A DNA stretch of 64,000 nucleotides from Pseudarthrobacter chlorophenolicus A6 (GTDB taxonomy: Bacteria; Actinomycetota; Actinomycetes; Actinomycetales; Micrococcaceae), in contig NC_011886.1 in NCBI RefSeq assembly GCF_000022025.1, positions 3,637,209 through 3,701,208 of the forward strand. The letters are read 5' to 3'. The translations under genes and the position numbers were made by a program. The notes beneath the pieces were generated by a model, which was given only the letters and a program-made list of their open reading frames with translations, did not search any database and was not told where the DNA came from. This document shows, piece by piece, positions 25,088 to 32,560 of this stretch (the first letter of the stretch is position 1; the number at the start of each line of letters is the position of its first letter).

Positions 25088-26458
25088 TTAGAGGTGCTTC
25101 AGGGGCTTTCGCGACGTCTCAGTGGCGAACAGGACTGCCGCCAGGGACACCGCTGAAGCCGCCACCAGGTACCAGCCCGGGGCGATCTTGCTCTGGGTCA
25201 TGGCGATCAGCAGGGTGGCCATGAACGGCGCGGTCCCGCCGAAGAGGGCGTTGGAGAGGTTGAAGCTGACGGCGAACCCGCTGTAGCGGACCTTGGTGGG
25301 GAACAGCTCGGCCAAGAAGCTCGGCAGTGTTCCGTCGTTCAGTGTGAGCATGCCGCCCAGGAGGATCTGGACCAGGACGATGACCAGGAAATCACCGGTT
25401 TCCAGCAGCATGAACGCCGGAACGGTAAGGACCATGAAAAGGATGGATGCCGTGATGAGCATCCGCTTGCGGCCAAAGACGTCCGAGGCCATGCCGGTAA
25501 GGAAGATGAACCCGATGTAGCTGGCCAGGGCAATGGTGGTGGCCAGGAAGGACTCGGTGGGGCCGAAGCCCAGTTCCTCGGAAAGGTAGGTGGGCATGTA
25601 GCTGAGGATGACGTAGAAGCCAACGGCGTTGAGCATCACCGCGCCGCAGGCGATGACGAGCTGCTTCCGGTAGGTCTTGAACATGGCCAGCGCGGGGGCC
25701 TTCTCTTCGGTGCCTTCCTTCGCAGCCAATTCCCGGAAGGCCGGGGTGTCCTCGAGTTTGGTGCGGATGTAGCGTCCGATGAGGCCCATGGGGGCAGCCA
25801 GCAGGAACGGCAGCCGCCATCCCCACTCGTGCAGCTGGTCCGCGGTGAGTACCGAGCTCAGGAGCGCTGCGATAAGGGAGCCCAGGAGCAGGCCGGCTGC
25901 GGTGCTGGCCGGAACCACTGCTGCATAGAGGCCGCGCCGGTTCGCCGGGGCGTACTCCACCAGGAAGGCCGAGGCGCCCGCATACTCGCCGGCTGCTGAG
26001 AAGCCCTGGACGATGCGGACGAGGAGGAGCAGGACCGGAGCCATCAGCCCGATGGATGCGTAGCCGGGAATCAGCGCGATGCAGAACGTTGAGACGGACA
26101 TGATGACGATGGACAAGGACAGGGCCTTCCGCCGGCCGAGCTTGTCGCCGATGTGGCCCCAGACAAATCCGCCCAGCGGCCGGACGAAGAACGAGACTGC
26201 GAAGACGCCAAAGGTGGCCAGCAGCGCTGTCTGCCGTTCCGCTTCCGGGAAGAAGACCGATGAGATGACGGCGGCGAGGTAGCCGTAGACGGCGTAATCG
26301 AACCATTCGACGAAGTTGCCGATAAAGCTTGCGGTAACCACCCGGCGTCGTACGTCCTTGCTGGGCGTTAGGGGACTAACGCCGCCGCCTGCCAGGGCGG
26401 AACCATCGGCATCCTTGGCGATGACTCCCGCCTGGGGCGGTGTTGTTTCGTGACTCAT
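25088..26458 (-). CDS. MHS-family MFS symporter, probable creatine/betaine-type uptake
   Basis: 456-aa proton symporter of the metabolite:H+ symporter (ProP/KgtP/ShiA) subfamily. Visible: FIGNFVEWFDYAVYGYLAAVIS in helix 1, RPLGGFVWGHIGDKLGRRKALS in loop 2-3, VRIVQGFSAAGEYAGASAFLVEYAPANRRGLY, and TLPSFLAELFPTKVRYSGFAVSFNLSNALFGGTAPFM. MHS proteins carry charged or zwitterionic osmolyte-like compounds, and its position ahead of creatinase makes creatine the best guess. It begins the operon, has a recognisable promoter at 26509-26538, and two operator copies flank that promoter. Confidence 0.85.
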   Translation of the reverse strand: MSHETTPPQAGVIAKDADGSALAGGGVSPLTPSKDVRRRVVTASFIGNFVEWFDYAVYGYLAAVISSVFFPEAERQTALLATFGVFAVSFFVRPLGGFVWGHIGDKLGRRKALSLSIVIMSVSTFCIALIPGYASIGLMAPVLLLLVRIVQGFSAAGEYAGASAFLVEYAPANRRGLYAAVVPASTAAGLLLGSLIAALLSSVLTADQLHEWGWRLPFLLAAPMGLIGRYIRTKLEDTPAFRELAAKEGTEEKAPALAMFKTYRKQLVIACGAVMLNAVGFYVILSYMPTYLSEELGFGPTESFLATTIALASYIGFIFLTGMASDVFGRKRMLITASILFMVLTVPAFMLLETGDFLVIVLVQILLGGMLTLNDGTLPSFLAELFPTKVRYSGFAVSFNLSNALFGGTAPFMATLLIAMTQSKIAPGWYLVAASAVSLAAVLFATETSRKPLKHL

Positions 26459-26480
26459 AGAACCACCAATAAAAGTCGGA

Positions 26481-26497
26481 GTTGCACTTATTGCAAC
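26481..26497. promoter_or_regulatory. Operator copy 1 (GTTGCAC-N5-GCAAC)
   Basis: 17-bp inverted repeat GTTGCACTTATTGCAAC, located 23 bp before the transporter start and just downstream of the predicted transcription start, where a bound repressor would block elongation or initiation. A second copy with the same conserved bases lies 145 bp away (centre to centre). Likely bound by the IclR protein of this operon. Confidence 0.65.
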
Positions 26498-26508
26498 GTC
26501 GTTGTTTC

Positions 26509-26538
26509 AACATAGGTGGTGACCGCGAACACAGTCAA
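26509..26538 (-). promoter_or_regulatory. Promoter of the creatine operon
   Basis: On the minus strand TTGACT (26538-26533) and TATGTT (26514-26509) are separated by 18 bp, a good vegetative sigma-70 type match. It lies between the two operator copies, with the transcription start predicted near 26502. Confidence 0.6.
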
Positions 26539-26625
26539 TAGATCCCAAGACTATTTCCGCGCCTACTAGCTCGAAATGGAGTGCGTTCACCACCTGCAGG
26601 CAGTAAGTCCCCAGAGAATAGCCAT

Positions 26626-26642
26626 GTTGCACTGAAAGCAAC
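26626..26642. promoter_or_regulatory. Operator copy 2 (GTTGCAC-N5-GCAAC)
   Basis: GTTGCACTGAAAGCAAC matches copy 1 at all 12 arm positions and differs only in the 5-bp spacer. It is also centred in a slightly longer ATGTTGC/GCAACAT repeat. It lies about 90 bp upstream of the -35 box, a position suited to looping or activation. Confidence 0.6.
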
Positions 26643-26724
26643 ATGGTTGAAATATTCTGGAAACCTGCCGCGGCTAAGCGACCAGGAGGCACGCAGCCCG
26701 GCCCCGCATGCTGGGCAACAAAAA

Positions 26725-26759
26725 CAGGCGACGCCGGGAAAGTCCCGTCGTCGCCTGTT
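26725..26759. terminator. Inverted-repeat terminator
   Basis: Arms AACAGGCGACG and CGTCGCCTGTT, with an imperfect inner CCGGGA/TCCCG pairing, lie downstream of the small ORF at 26795-27004 on the minus strand. It is related to the GACGACGGCGGG hairpins at 8507, 15426 and 56501. Confidence 0.65.
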
Positions 26760-26794
26760 GTGGTTCCTCTGTCCTAGGCGGAACTGCCGCTCCG

Positions 26795-27004
26795 CTAGTC
26801 CCCATCGGTGTGGGGTTGATCCGGCGAAGGCTCCGCCCCGTGCGGGTGATCCTTCTGGCGGGCTTCCTGGAGATGGTGCTCCAGCTTCTCCTCCGCGTCG
26901 CGGCGGCGCTGGCCCACCGTGCGCATCTGCTGCGTGGTGGGTGCGGTGTGGGCATGCAGATGCGGGCCTGCATCGTTCGGGCTGTCAACCCTGTTTTCCT
27001 GCAT
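26795..27004 (-). CDS. Small hydrophilic protein, unknown function (69 aa)
   Basis: Candidate gene of 69 residues, charged and His-rich, with a short helical stretch (QQMRTVGQRRRDAEEKLEHHLQEARQ) that could form a coiled coil. ATG 27004 gives a product made wholly of plausible sequence; the longer frame adds 51 residues of atypical composition. The RBS is weak. A terminator hairpin follows at 26725-26759, which supports a real transcript end. No family recognised. Confidence 0.45.
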   Translation of the reverse strand: MQENRVDSPNDAGPHLHAHTAPTTQQMRTVGQRRRDAEEKLEHHLQEARQKDHPHGAEPSPDQPHTDGD

Positions 27005-27085
27005 AGGAACATCGTCCCACCGCGGCTGTGGTGCGGGTAGGGCCGAGCGGTCCACTGGCAGGCAACGGTGGCCGGGCACACGAAA

Positions 27086-27111
27086 GGCCGCCAGGCATCT
27101 GCCTGGCGGCC
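27086..27111. terminator. Terminator of the seven-gene catabolic operon
   Basis: Perfect stem GGCCGCCAGGC / GCCTGGCGGCC with a 4-nt loop (ATCT), ending 16 nt beyond the aldehyde dehydrogenase stop. On the minus strand it is followed by TTTCGTG, a weak T-run. Confidence 0.8.
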
Positions 27112-27126
27112 GCAGTGACGGGATGC

Positions 27127-28620
27127 TTAGATCCCGGTGTAGACGGTCTTGCCCCACGTGAAGAAGTCCAGCGCGGACCGGCCCTGCTCGCGGAACGTGT
27201 TCGTTGATGAGTCCTTCACGCCGCCGAATGGAACGTTCAGGTCCAGTCCCGCGGTGGGCCTGTTCACCTTCACCACGCCGGCCTGGGCGCGGGAAGCGAA
27301 GTCGGTAGCCAGGGCCAGGGAATCGGTGCAGATGCCGGCGGTGAGGCCGTACCGGGAATCGTTGATCGCGGCGAGCCCGGCCTCGTAGTCCGGGACTTCC
27401 AGGACCGCCACCACAGGGCCGAAGATTTCCTCGGTGACCGCGGGATCGTCGGTGGGAAGATCGGTGAGCACGGCGGCGGGGAAGAACAGCGCACCGGAGG
27501 GGTCGCCGTCGTACCTTCCGTGCAGGAGGGTGGCCCCGCGTTCGACGGCGGCGCGCACCGCTTCCTGGTCCTGCTCGAATTGCTGCCGGCTCACCACGGC
27601 GCCCATGCGCGACGTTCCGCCTGTGCCAGCGCCGTCCCCGGTGGTGTACTGCGCGGCTTCAGCCACCAGCGCCTCAAGGAACTTCTCCTTCACGCCCGGA
27701 GTGACGTAGACCCGCGATGTTGCGGTGCAGGCCTGGCCGGTGAGTCCGAACGCGCCGGCGGCCACCACCTGCGCAGCCTCGGCGGGGTCTGCGTCATCAA
27801 GCACCAGGACGCCGTTCTTCCCGCCCATCTCAAGCTGGACGCGGGCGCGGCGGGCGTTCAGGATTTCCTGGAGCCCCAGGCCCACACGGGTGGAACCGGT
27901 GAAGGAGAGCCCGGCGATGCGGGCGTCCCGGGCCAGCGCCTCCCCCACTACTCGCCCCTTGCCATGGACCACATTGAAGACTCCGGCGGGCAGCCCGGCA
28001 TCCTGCAGGGCCTGGGCCAGGTGGGTGGCCGAGAGCGGGGTCAGTTCGGCCGGCTTGATCACCACGGCGTTGCCGCTGATCAGCGCGGGGGCGGCCTTCC
28101 ATGCGGGAATGGCAATGGGGAAATTCCAGGGCGTGATCAGGCCCACCACGCCCAACGGCTCACGGCGGGTAGTGATGGTGGTGTCCGGCAGGCCGCTGGG
28201 CAGCACCTCTCCGGTGGCCGCCCAGCCGAGCGAGCCGAAGAACCGCAGCACGTCGGAAGCACGCTTCACTTCGCCTTTGGCCTCGGCCAGGGTCTTGCCC
28301 TCCTCCCGGACAAGGTCTTCGGCGATGGCCGACTGCCGATCGATCAGCAGGTTCCCGGCGGCAATGAGGATGGCACCACGCGAGGGTGCAGGCAGGGCTG
28401 CCCAGGCAGGTTGCGCTGCTGCCGCGGCGGTGACGGCGGCATCCACGTTCGCGGCCGTACCGCTGGGGGAAACCGCGGCGATCTCGCTTGGGCGGGCAGG
28501 GTTCATCCGCTCCGTGTCCGCTTCACCCAGCCATTGGCCGTTGATGAGGTGCCTGGCGGTGATGGCTTCGCGGGAGTCAGCGGATTGGTTGGTTTCGGTG
28601 TCAACAACAGTGGAGGTCAT
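27127..28620 (-). CDS. NAD(P)-dependent aldehyde dehydrogenase, KGSADH/KDSDH-like
   Basis: 497-aa aldehyde dehydrogenase, last gene of the operon. Active-site features: TPWNFPIAIPAWKAAPALISGNAVVIKPAELTP (cofactor-binding block), ELGG-equivalent QLEMGGKNGVLVLDDAD with the catalytic Glu region, FGLTGQACTATSRVYV with the catalytic Cys, and EEIFGPVVAVLEV. The general form is that of alpha-ketoglutarate semialdehyde dehydrogenases that follow DapA-like lyases and dehydratases in acid-sugar pathways, consistent with the DapA-like gene two positions upstream. ATG 28620 follows GGACCACC. The actual aldehyde is not known. Confidence 0.87.
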   Translation of the reverse strand: MTSTVVDTETNQSADSREAITARHLINGQWLGEADTERMNPARPSEIAAVSPSGTAANVDAAVTAAAAAQPAWAALPAPSRGAILIAAGNLLIDRQSAIAEDLVREEGKTLAEAKGEVKRASDVLRFFGSLGWAATGEVLPSGLPDTTITTRREPLGVVGLITPWNFPIAIPAWKAAPALISGNAVVIKPAELTPLSATHLAQALQDAGLPAGVFNVVHGKGRVVGEALARDARIAGLSFTGSTRVGLGLQEILNARRARVQLEMGGKNGVLVLDDADPAEAAQVVAAGAFGLTGQACTATSRVYVTPGVKEKFLEALVAEAAQYTTGDGAGTGGTSRMGAVVSRQQFEQDQEAVRAAVERGATLLHGRYDGDPSGALFFPAAVLTDLPTDDPAVTEEIFGPVVAVLEVPDYEAGLAAINDSRYGLTAGICTDSLALATDFASRAQAGVVKVNRPTAGLDLNVPFGGVKDSSTNTFREQGRSALDFFTWGKTVYTGI

Positions 28621-28643
28621 GGTGGTCCTTTGGAACGTTGGGG

Positions 28644-29444
28644 CTAGAGGCTGCGGATCAGGCCGCCGTCGCAGCGGAGCGCCACGCCGGTGATGTACGA
28701 CGCCGGGGCGCTGCACAGGAAGGCGGCGGCCGCCCCAAACTCGGCGGGTTCGCCGTAGCGGCGGGCAGGGATGGACTTGCGGGATTCGAGCTCGATCTCG
28801 TGGGCGGTGGTGCCGCGGCGTTTCGCGGCAGCCTGGTCCAGCTCGGCCACCCGGTCCGTGGCGATCCGGCCAGGAAGGACCATGTTGACGGTGACACCGT
28901 CAAGGGCCACCTCGGCGGCGAGGGTTTTCAGGTAGCCGGCCAGTGCGGCACGGCCGGTGTTGGAGACGGCCAGGTTGGGCAGCGGGGCCACCACTCCGCT
29001 TGAGCCGAGAGCCACGATCCGTCCCCAGCGGCGTTCCCGCATGCCAGGCAGGACGTGCGAGATGAGTGCATGCTGGGGCTTGACCAGCAGGTCGAAGGCG
29101 CTGGCAACGTCCTCGGAGCTGAGCGCGGCCGCGGCGCCCGGTTTGGGGCCGGGTCCGTTGAGGACCAGGATGTCGATGGGGCCGAGGTCGGCGATGGTCT
29201 GCTCGACGGCGGACCCGATGCCCTCGGGCGTGGTCAGGTCCGCTTCGATGGCCACGGCGTCAAAGCCTGCGGTTCCGGCATGGCTCTCTTGCAGCTCCCC
29301 CACGATCTCCTTGGCGCGGTCCCGGCGCCGGCCCACGATGGCCACGCGGACGCCTTCCGCAGCAAGCGCCCGTGCCACGGCCAGGCCCAGGCCTCCGGTG
29401 GAGGCGGCCACCAGTGCGGTTTTGCCGGCGATTCCGAGATCCAT
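28644..29444 (-). CDS. SDR-family protein with altered catalytic motif
   Basis: 266-aa Rossmann-fold short-chain dehydrogenase-like protein. The cofactor loop TGGLGLAV (15-23, in place of TGxxxGxG) and LNGPGP (NNAG equivalent) are recognisable, as is GSSG at 147-150. The YxxxK catalytic pair is missing: the aligned residues are Ser161 and Arg165 (SNTGRAALAGYLKTLA). Some SDR subfamilies share this SNT-R pattern, so this is probably a diverged enzyme and not a recent mutation. AAGGAG precedes the ATG, which shares one base with the DapA-like stop (TGATG). It is co-transcribed with the catabolic operon. Confidence 0.8.
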   Translation of the reverse strand: MDLGIAGKTALVAASTGGLGLAVARALAAEGVRVAIVGRRRDRAKEIVGELQESHAGTAGFDAVAIEADLTTPEGIGSAVEQTIADLGPIDILVLNGPGPKPGAAAALSSEDVASAFDLLVKPQHALISHVLPGMRERRWGRIVALGSSGVVAPLPNLAVSNTGRAALAGYLKTLAAEVALDGVTVNMVLPGRIATDRVAELDQAAAKRRGTTAHEIELESRKSIPARRYGEPAEFGAAAAFLCSAPASYITGVALRCDGGLIRSL

Positions 29445-30418
29445 CAGTAGCTCCTTGCGGTGGTCAGTGCCGGGGACTGTGCCCGGGCGGTGGCGTTGCC
29501 GAGCGCATCGGCGGCCTCGCTGAGGTGGGTGTGCATGGCGTCGCGCAGGCTTTCGGGGAAGCCTGCCGCCGGCGCCCGGACTCCGGAGTCCTTGATCAGG
29601 CCGCGTTCGCGGAGGCATTCCTTCCGGATCGCCAGGGCCACCTTGGCCTGTTGTTCGAAGTTGATCAGCGGCAGGTAGGGCAGCAGTTCGGTGCGGGCGG
29701 CCTCGTAGCCCCGGTCCTGCCAGGCGGCGACGCAGGCAATGAGCGCCTCCGGGTAGGAGAAGCCGGTCATGGCTCCCGCTGCGCCGGCCTGGAGTTCATC
29801 CAGCAGCCCTTGCCCGCCCAGGCCGCCAAAGATGGAGACGCCGACGGCGGCACTCAGCTCGGCGATGGCCACGCTGGTGGGCGGGGCCTCGGCTTTGACG
29901 GCGATGACGAACGGGCACGCGTTGACCACCGCTATCAGTGCCGCGGTGGCGATGCTGACGCCGCTGGCCAGCGGGTAGTCCTGCAGCACCACGTTGGCGC
30001 CGGTGGCGCGGTGGATGGCGTCGAGGTGGGCGATGACAGCCTGGGGCCGGGCCGAGTTGGCCTGGACCATCACGGCGGCAAGGCGCCCGCCCGCCATCTC
30101 CTGCGCAGCCCCGACTTCCTCGATGGCCGGCCTGGTGGCCAGCGCGGTCACTCCCACCACCAGCGGAAGCGTTGTGCATTCCACAACGGTTTCCAGGACG
30201 TGTCGCCGCTCCTCCGCCGTCAGCGCGGTGGCTTCGCCGAACACGCCCAGGACTGTGAGGCCTGTGGCTCCGATGGCTTCATAGTGCTCCACCAGTTCGG
30301 ACAGGCTGTCCAGGTCGACGTCGAGGGTGCTGCCCTGGAATGGCGTGGCCACCACACCCCACACGCCGGCGGGCAGTGCGTCAGGGGCCAGGTTTTGGGG
30401 CGCAAGGGATTGCTGCAT
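29444..30418 (-). CDS. DapA-family (dihydrodipicolinate synthase/NAL) lyase or dehydratase
   Basis: 324-aa class I aldolase-type TIM barrel. GVWGVVATPF near residues 18-27, a GEATALTAEER helix (the family's GE-x-x-x-L-T motif, here GVFGEATALTAEERR) and a Schiff-base Lys in FVIAVKAEAPP are visible. The Tyr usually two strands earlier is present in LQDYPLASG. Relatives include N-acetylneuraminate lyase, KDG aldolase and 5-keto-4-deoxyglucarate dehydratase, so both C-C cleavage and dehydration are possible. It is placed between enoyl-CoA hydratase and SDR genes in the operon. Confidence 0.83.
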   Translation of the reverse strand: MQQSLAPQNLAPDALPAGVWGVVATPFQGSTLDVDLDSLSELVEHYEAIGATGLTVLGVFGEATALTAEERRHVLETVVECTTLPLVVGVTALATRPAIEEVGAAQEMAGGRLAAVMVQANSARPQAVIAHLDAIHRATGANVVLQDYPLASGVSIATAALIAVVNACPFVIAVKAEAPPTSVAIAELSAAVGVSIFGGLGGQGLLDELQAGAAGAMTGFSYPEALIACVAAWQDRGYEAARTELLPYLPLINFEQQAKVALAIRKECLRERGLIKDSGVRAPAAGFPESLRDAMHTHLSEAADALGNATARAQSPALTTARSY

Positions 30419-30473
30419 TGTTCTGCTTCCTTTCAATGCGAAGCGTGAGTTGGGGCGGAGGGACGGTGGCAGG

Positions 30474-31295
30474 TCAGCGGCCGGGCCACTCCGGCCGGCG
30501 TTTTTCCTGGAAGGCCCGGACGCCCTCGGCCGAGTCCTCGCTGTCCAGTGCGGCCATGAGGGCCGGGAGCCGCAGCCCGCGTGCTTCCGTGGCAGTGAGG
30601 TGGCTGGTTTGCGTGACCATCTGTTTGACGGCCCGGACCGATGTGGGGGCACACGCAAGGATCTGGTCCACCCAGCGCTGCACCGCGGCGTCCAGTTCTT
30701 TTGCGGAAACCACTTCGTTGACCAGGCCCATGGCCTGCATCTCCGCCGCGTCCGCTGTCCGGCCTGTGAGCAGCATGCCCATGGCCTGCGTGTAGGGGAC
30801 GCGGCGCACCAGCTGGTGGATGCCGCCGTCGAGCGCCAAACGCCCCACGCGGGGCTCAGTGAGCCCGAACTTCGCGGTCTCGGCGGCAACTACGATATCC
30901 GCGCCCAAGACGATCTCCATGCCGCCGCCCAGCGCGTAGCCATTCACCTTGGCGATCACCGGAACGTCGAGCGTGGTGCGCAGGCTCAGGCCGCCGAACC
31001 CGTTGGGGTCCAGGCCGGCCCAGTATTCCAGGCCGGTCTTGTCCACGGCGGACGCGGACATGTCCGCACCCACGCAGAACGCCCGGGTGCCGGCGCCGGT
31101 GATGACCACGGCCCGCACCGACTCATCCTGCTCCAGCTGGTCCCAGATCCCGTTGAGCCGGGCGTGGGCGGTGCCGTCCACGGCGTTGAGGACGTGCTGC
31201 CGGTCGATCACCACGGTGGCCACGCCGTTTTCGATGGTCAGCGTGATCTGGTCAACCCGCTCTTCGACAGTGGCCTCTTCCAAGGTGGCGCTCAC
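30474..31295 (-). CDS. Enoyl-CoA hydratase/isomerase family protein
   Basis: 273-aa crotonase-fold enzyme acting on a CoA thioester. Oxyanion-hole blocks are GAGTRAFCVGADMSA near 66-80 and NGYALGGGMEIVLGADIVVAAETAKFGLTEPRVGRLALDGGIHQL near 118-160. The second catalytic Glu of hydratases aligns near TEPRVG, so hydration or a related crotonase reaction such as CoA lyase is possible. It overlaps the CaiB gene by 4 nt, which would supply its CoA ester. CaiD-like (carnitinyl-CoA dehydratase) is one relative, though no other carnitine gene confirms that. Confidence 0.87.
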   Translation of the reverse strand: MSATLEEATVEERVDQITLTIENGVATVVIDRQHVLNAVDGTAHARLNGIWDQLEQDESVRAVVITGAGTRAFCVGADMSASAVDKTGLEYWAGLDPNGFGGLSLRTTLDVPVIAKVNGYALGGGMEIVLGADIVVAAETAKFGLTEPRVGRLALDGGIHQLVRRVPYTQAMGMLLTGRTADAAEMQAMGLVNEVVSAKELDAAVQRWVDQILACAPTSVRAVKQMVTQTSHLTATEARGLRLPALMAALDSEDSAEGVRAFQEKRRPEWPGR

Positions 31296-32560
31296 CGGAG
31301 GACCCCCAGCTGCTGCAGGCGTTCGATGGTCTGCTCATCGAACCCGTTCTCGAGCAGCACCTCCACGTTGTGCTCCCCGAGGCGGGGCGCCACGCGGCGG
31401 ACTGTGGGCGGGGTGGCCGAGAGCCGGATAGGGGCGTTGAGCATCTTCACCGTGCCCACGCCGGGGTGCTCGGCCTCAACGATCATGCCGTTGGCTTCGG
31501 TCTGGGCATCGGCGAGCGCCTGTTCAAGCGTGTGGACGGGGGCGTTCAGCAGCCCCTGTTCCTCGAGTTTGCCGGTCCAGTACTCGGTGGTGTTGGTGGC
31601 AATGTGTTCCCGGAAGATGGCCTGGAGGGCGGGCTTGTGCTTGAACTGCTGCTCCAGGTTGGCGAACTCGGGGCGCTGGGTGAGGTCCTCGTCCAGGCCC
31701 AGGGCGTCGGAGATGCGGGCCAGCGGGTCCGGGGTGAAGCCGCCCACCATGCACACAGCGCCGTCAGTGGTTTCGAAGACGCCGCTCAGCGGCATGGCAC
31801 CCCAGTTGACTTCATACCCGCGGTTGAGCTGCATGCAGGCCTCCTGCATCTGCAGGTGCAGCATCGAGTCGTACATGGTCACCTCCACCTTCTGGCCCAC
31901 CCCCGAGGTTTCCCGAGTGCGCAGCGCCAGCAGGATGCCCTGCATCAGGTGCATGCCGGTGATGTAATCGCAGAGGGTGGTGGGGTAGATGGCCGGCTTC
32001 TGGTCGTCCGATTCGCGCCGCCACATCACCCCGGAGTAGGCCTGGGCGATGGCGTCCTGGCCGCCCTTGTGCGAGTACGGTCCCACCGGGCCGAAGCCTG
32101 TGCCGGAGGCCCAGATGATGCCCGGGTTCTCCGCTTTGAGGTCTTCGTAGCCGAAGCCCATCCGTTCCATCACACCGGAGCGGAAGTTGCTGACCACCAC
32201 GTCCGCGTCCGCCATGATGGCGTGCAGGACGTTCCGGCCTTCCTCCGTACGCGTGTCGATGGAGACACTGCGCTTGTTGCGGTTGATGGACAGGAAGATG
32301 GGGTTGTCCTGGCCGTCCTGGTCAGGGAACGAGTTCCGCGAGATGTCTCCGGCGCCCGGGCGTTCCACCTTGATGATGTCCGCGCCGTAGTCACCCAGCA
32401 TCTGGGTGCAGGACGGGCCCATGAACACTTGGGTGAAGTCCACGATCTTGATGCCGTCCAGCGGCAGCGGGGTGGCCGGCCGCGCATCCCCGGCGAGGGG
32501 CGACGCGGAGGCGCCCGCCGTCGTCGTACTTTCCGTCTTTTCTGCCAGCGCGCTGCTCAT
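31292..32560 (-). CDS. CaiB/BaiF-type (class III) CoA-transferase
   Basis: 422-aa family III CoA-transferase that would activate the imported acid by CoA exchange. Family features: LPLDGIKIVDFTQVFMGPSCTQMLGDYGADIIKVERPGAGD, FLSINRNKRSVSIDTRTEEG, VVSNFRSGVMERMGFGYEDLKAENPGIIWASGTGFG and the catalytic Asp-containing GGQDAIAQAYSGVM block. It overlaps both the FAD oxidoreductase (4 nt) and the hydratase (4 nt), so all three are tightly coupled. The acid is unknown; formyl-, carnitinyl- and succinyl-CoA type partners are all compatible. Confidence 0.9.
   Translation of the reverse strand: MSSALAEKTESTTTAGASASPLAGDARPATPLPLDGIKIVDFTQVFMGPSCTQMLGDYGADIIKVERPGAGDISRNSFPDQDGQDNPIFLSINRNKRSVSIDTRTEEGRNVLHAIMADADVVVSNFRSGVMERMGFGYEDLKAENPGIIWASGTGFGPVGPYSHKGGQDAIAQAYSGVMWRRESDDQKPAIYPTTLCDYITGMHLMQGILLALRTRETSGVGQKVEVTMYDSMLHLQMQEACMQLNRGYEVNWGAMPLSGVFETTDGAVCMVGGFTPDPLARISDALGLDEDLTQRPEFANLEQQFKHKPALQAIFREHIATNTTEYWTGKLEEQGLLNAPVHTLEQALADAQTEANGMIVEAEHPGVGTVKMLNAPIRLSATPPTVRRVAPRLGEHNVEVLLENGFDEQTIERLQQLGVLR

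Noticed and set aside
29444..30889. Long ORF extending the DapA-like protein at its N-terminus
   Set aside because: The extra N-terminal 157 residues are an out-of-frame reading of the hydratase gene; the conserved domain starts at ATG 30418.
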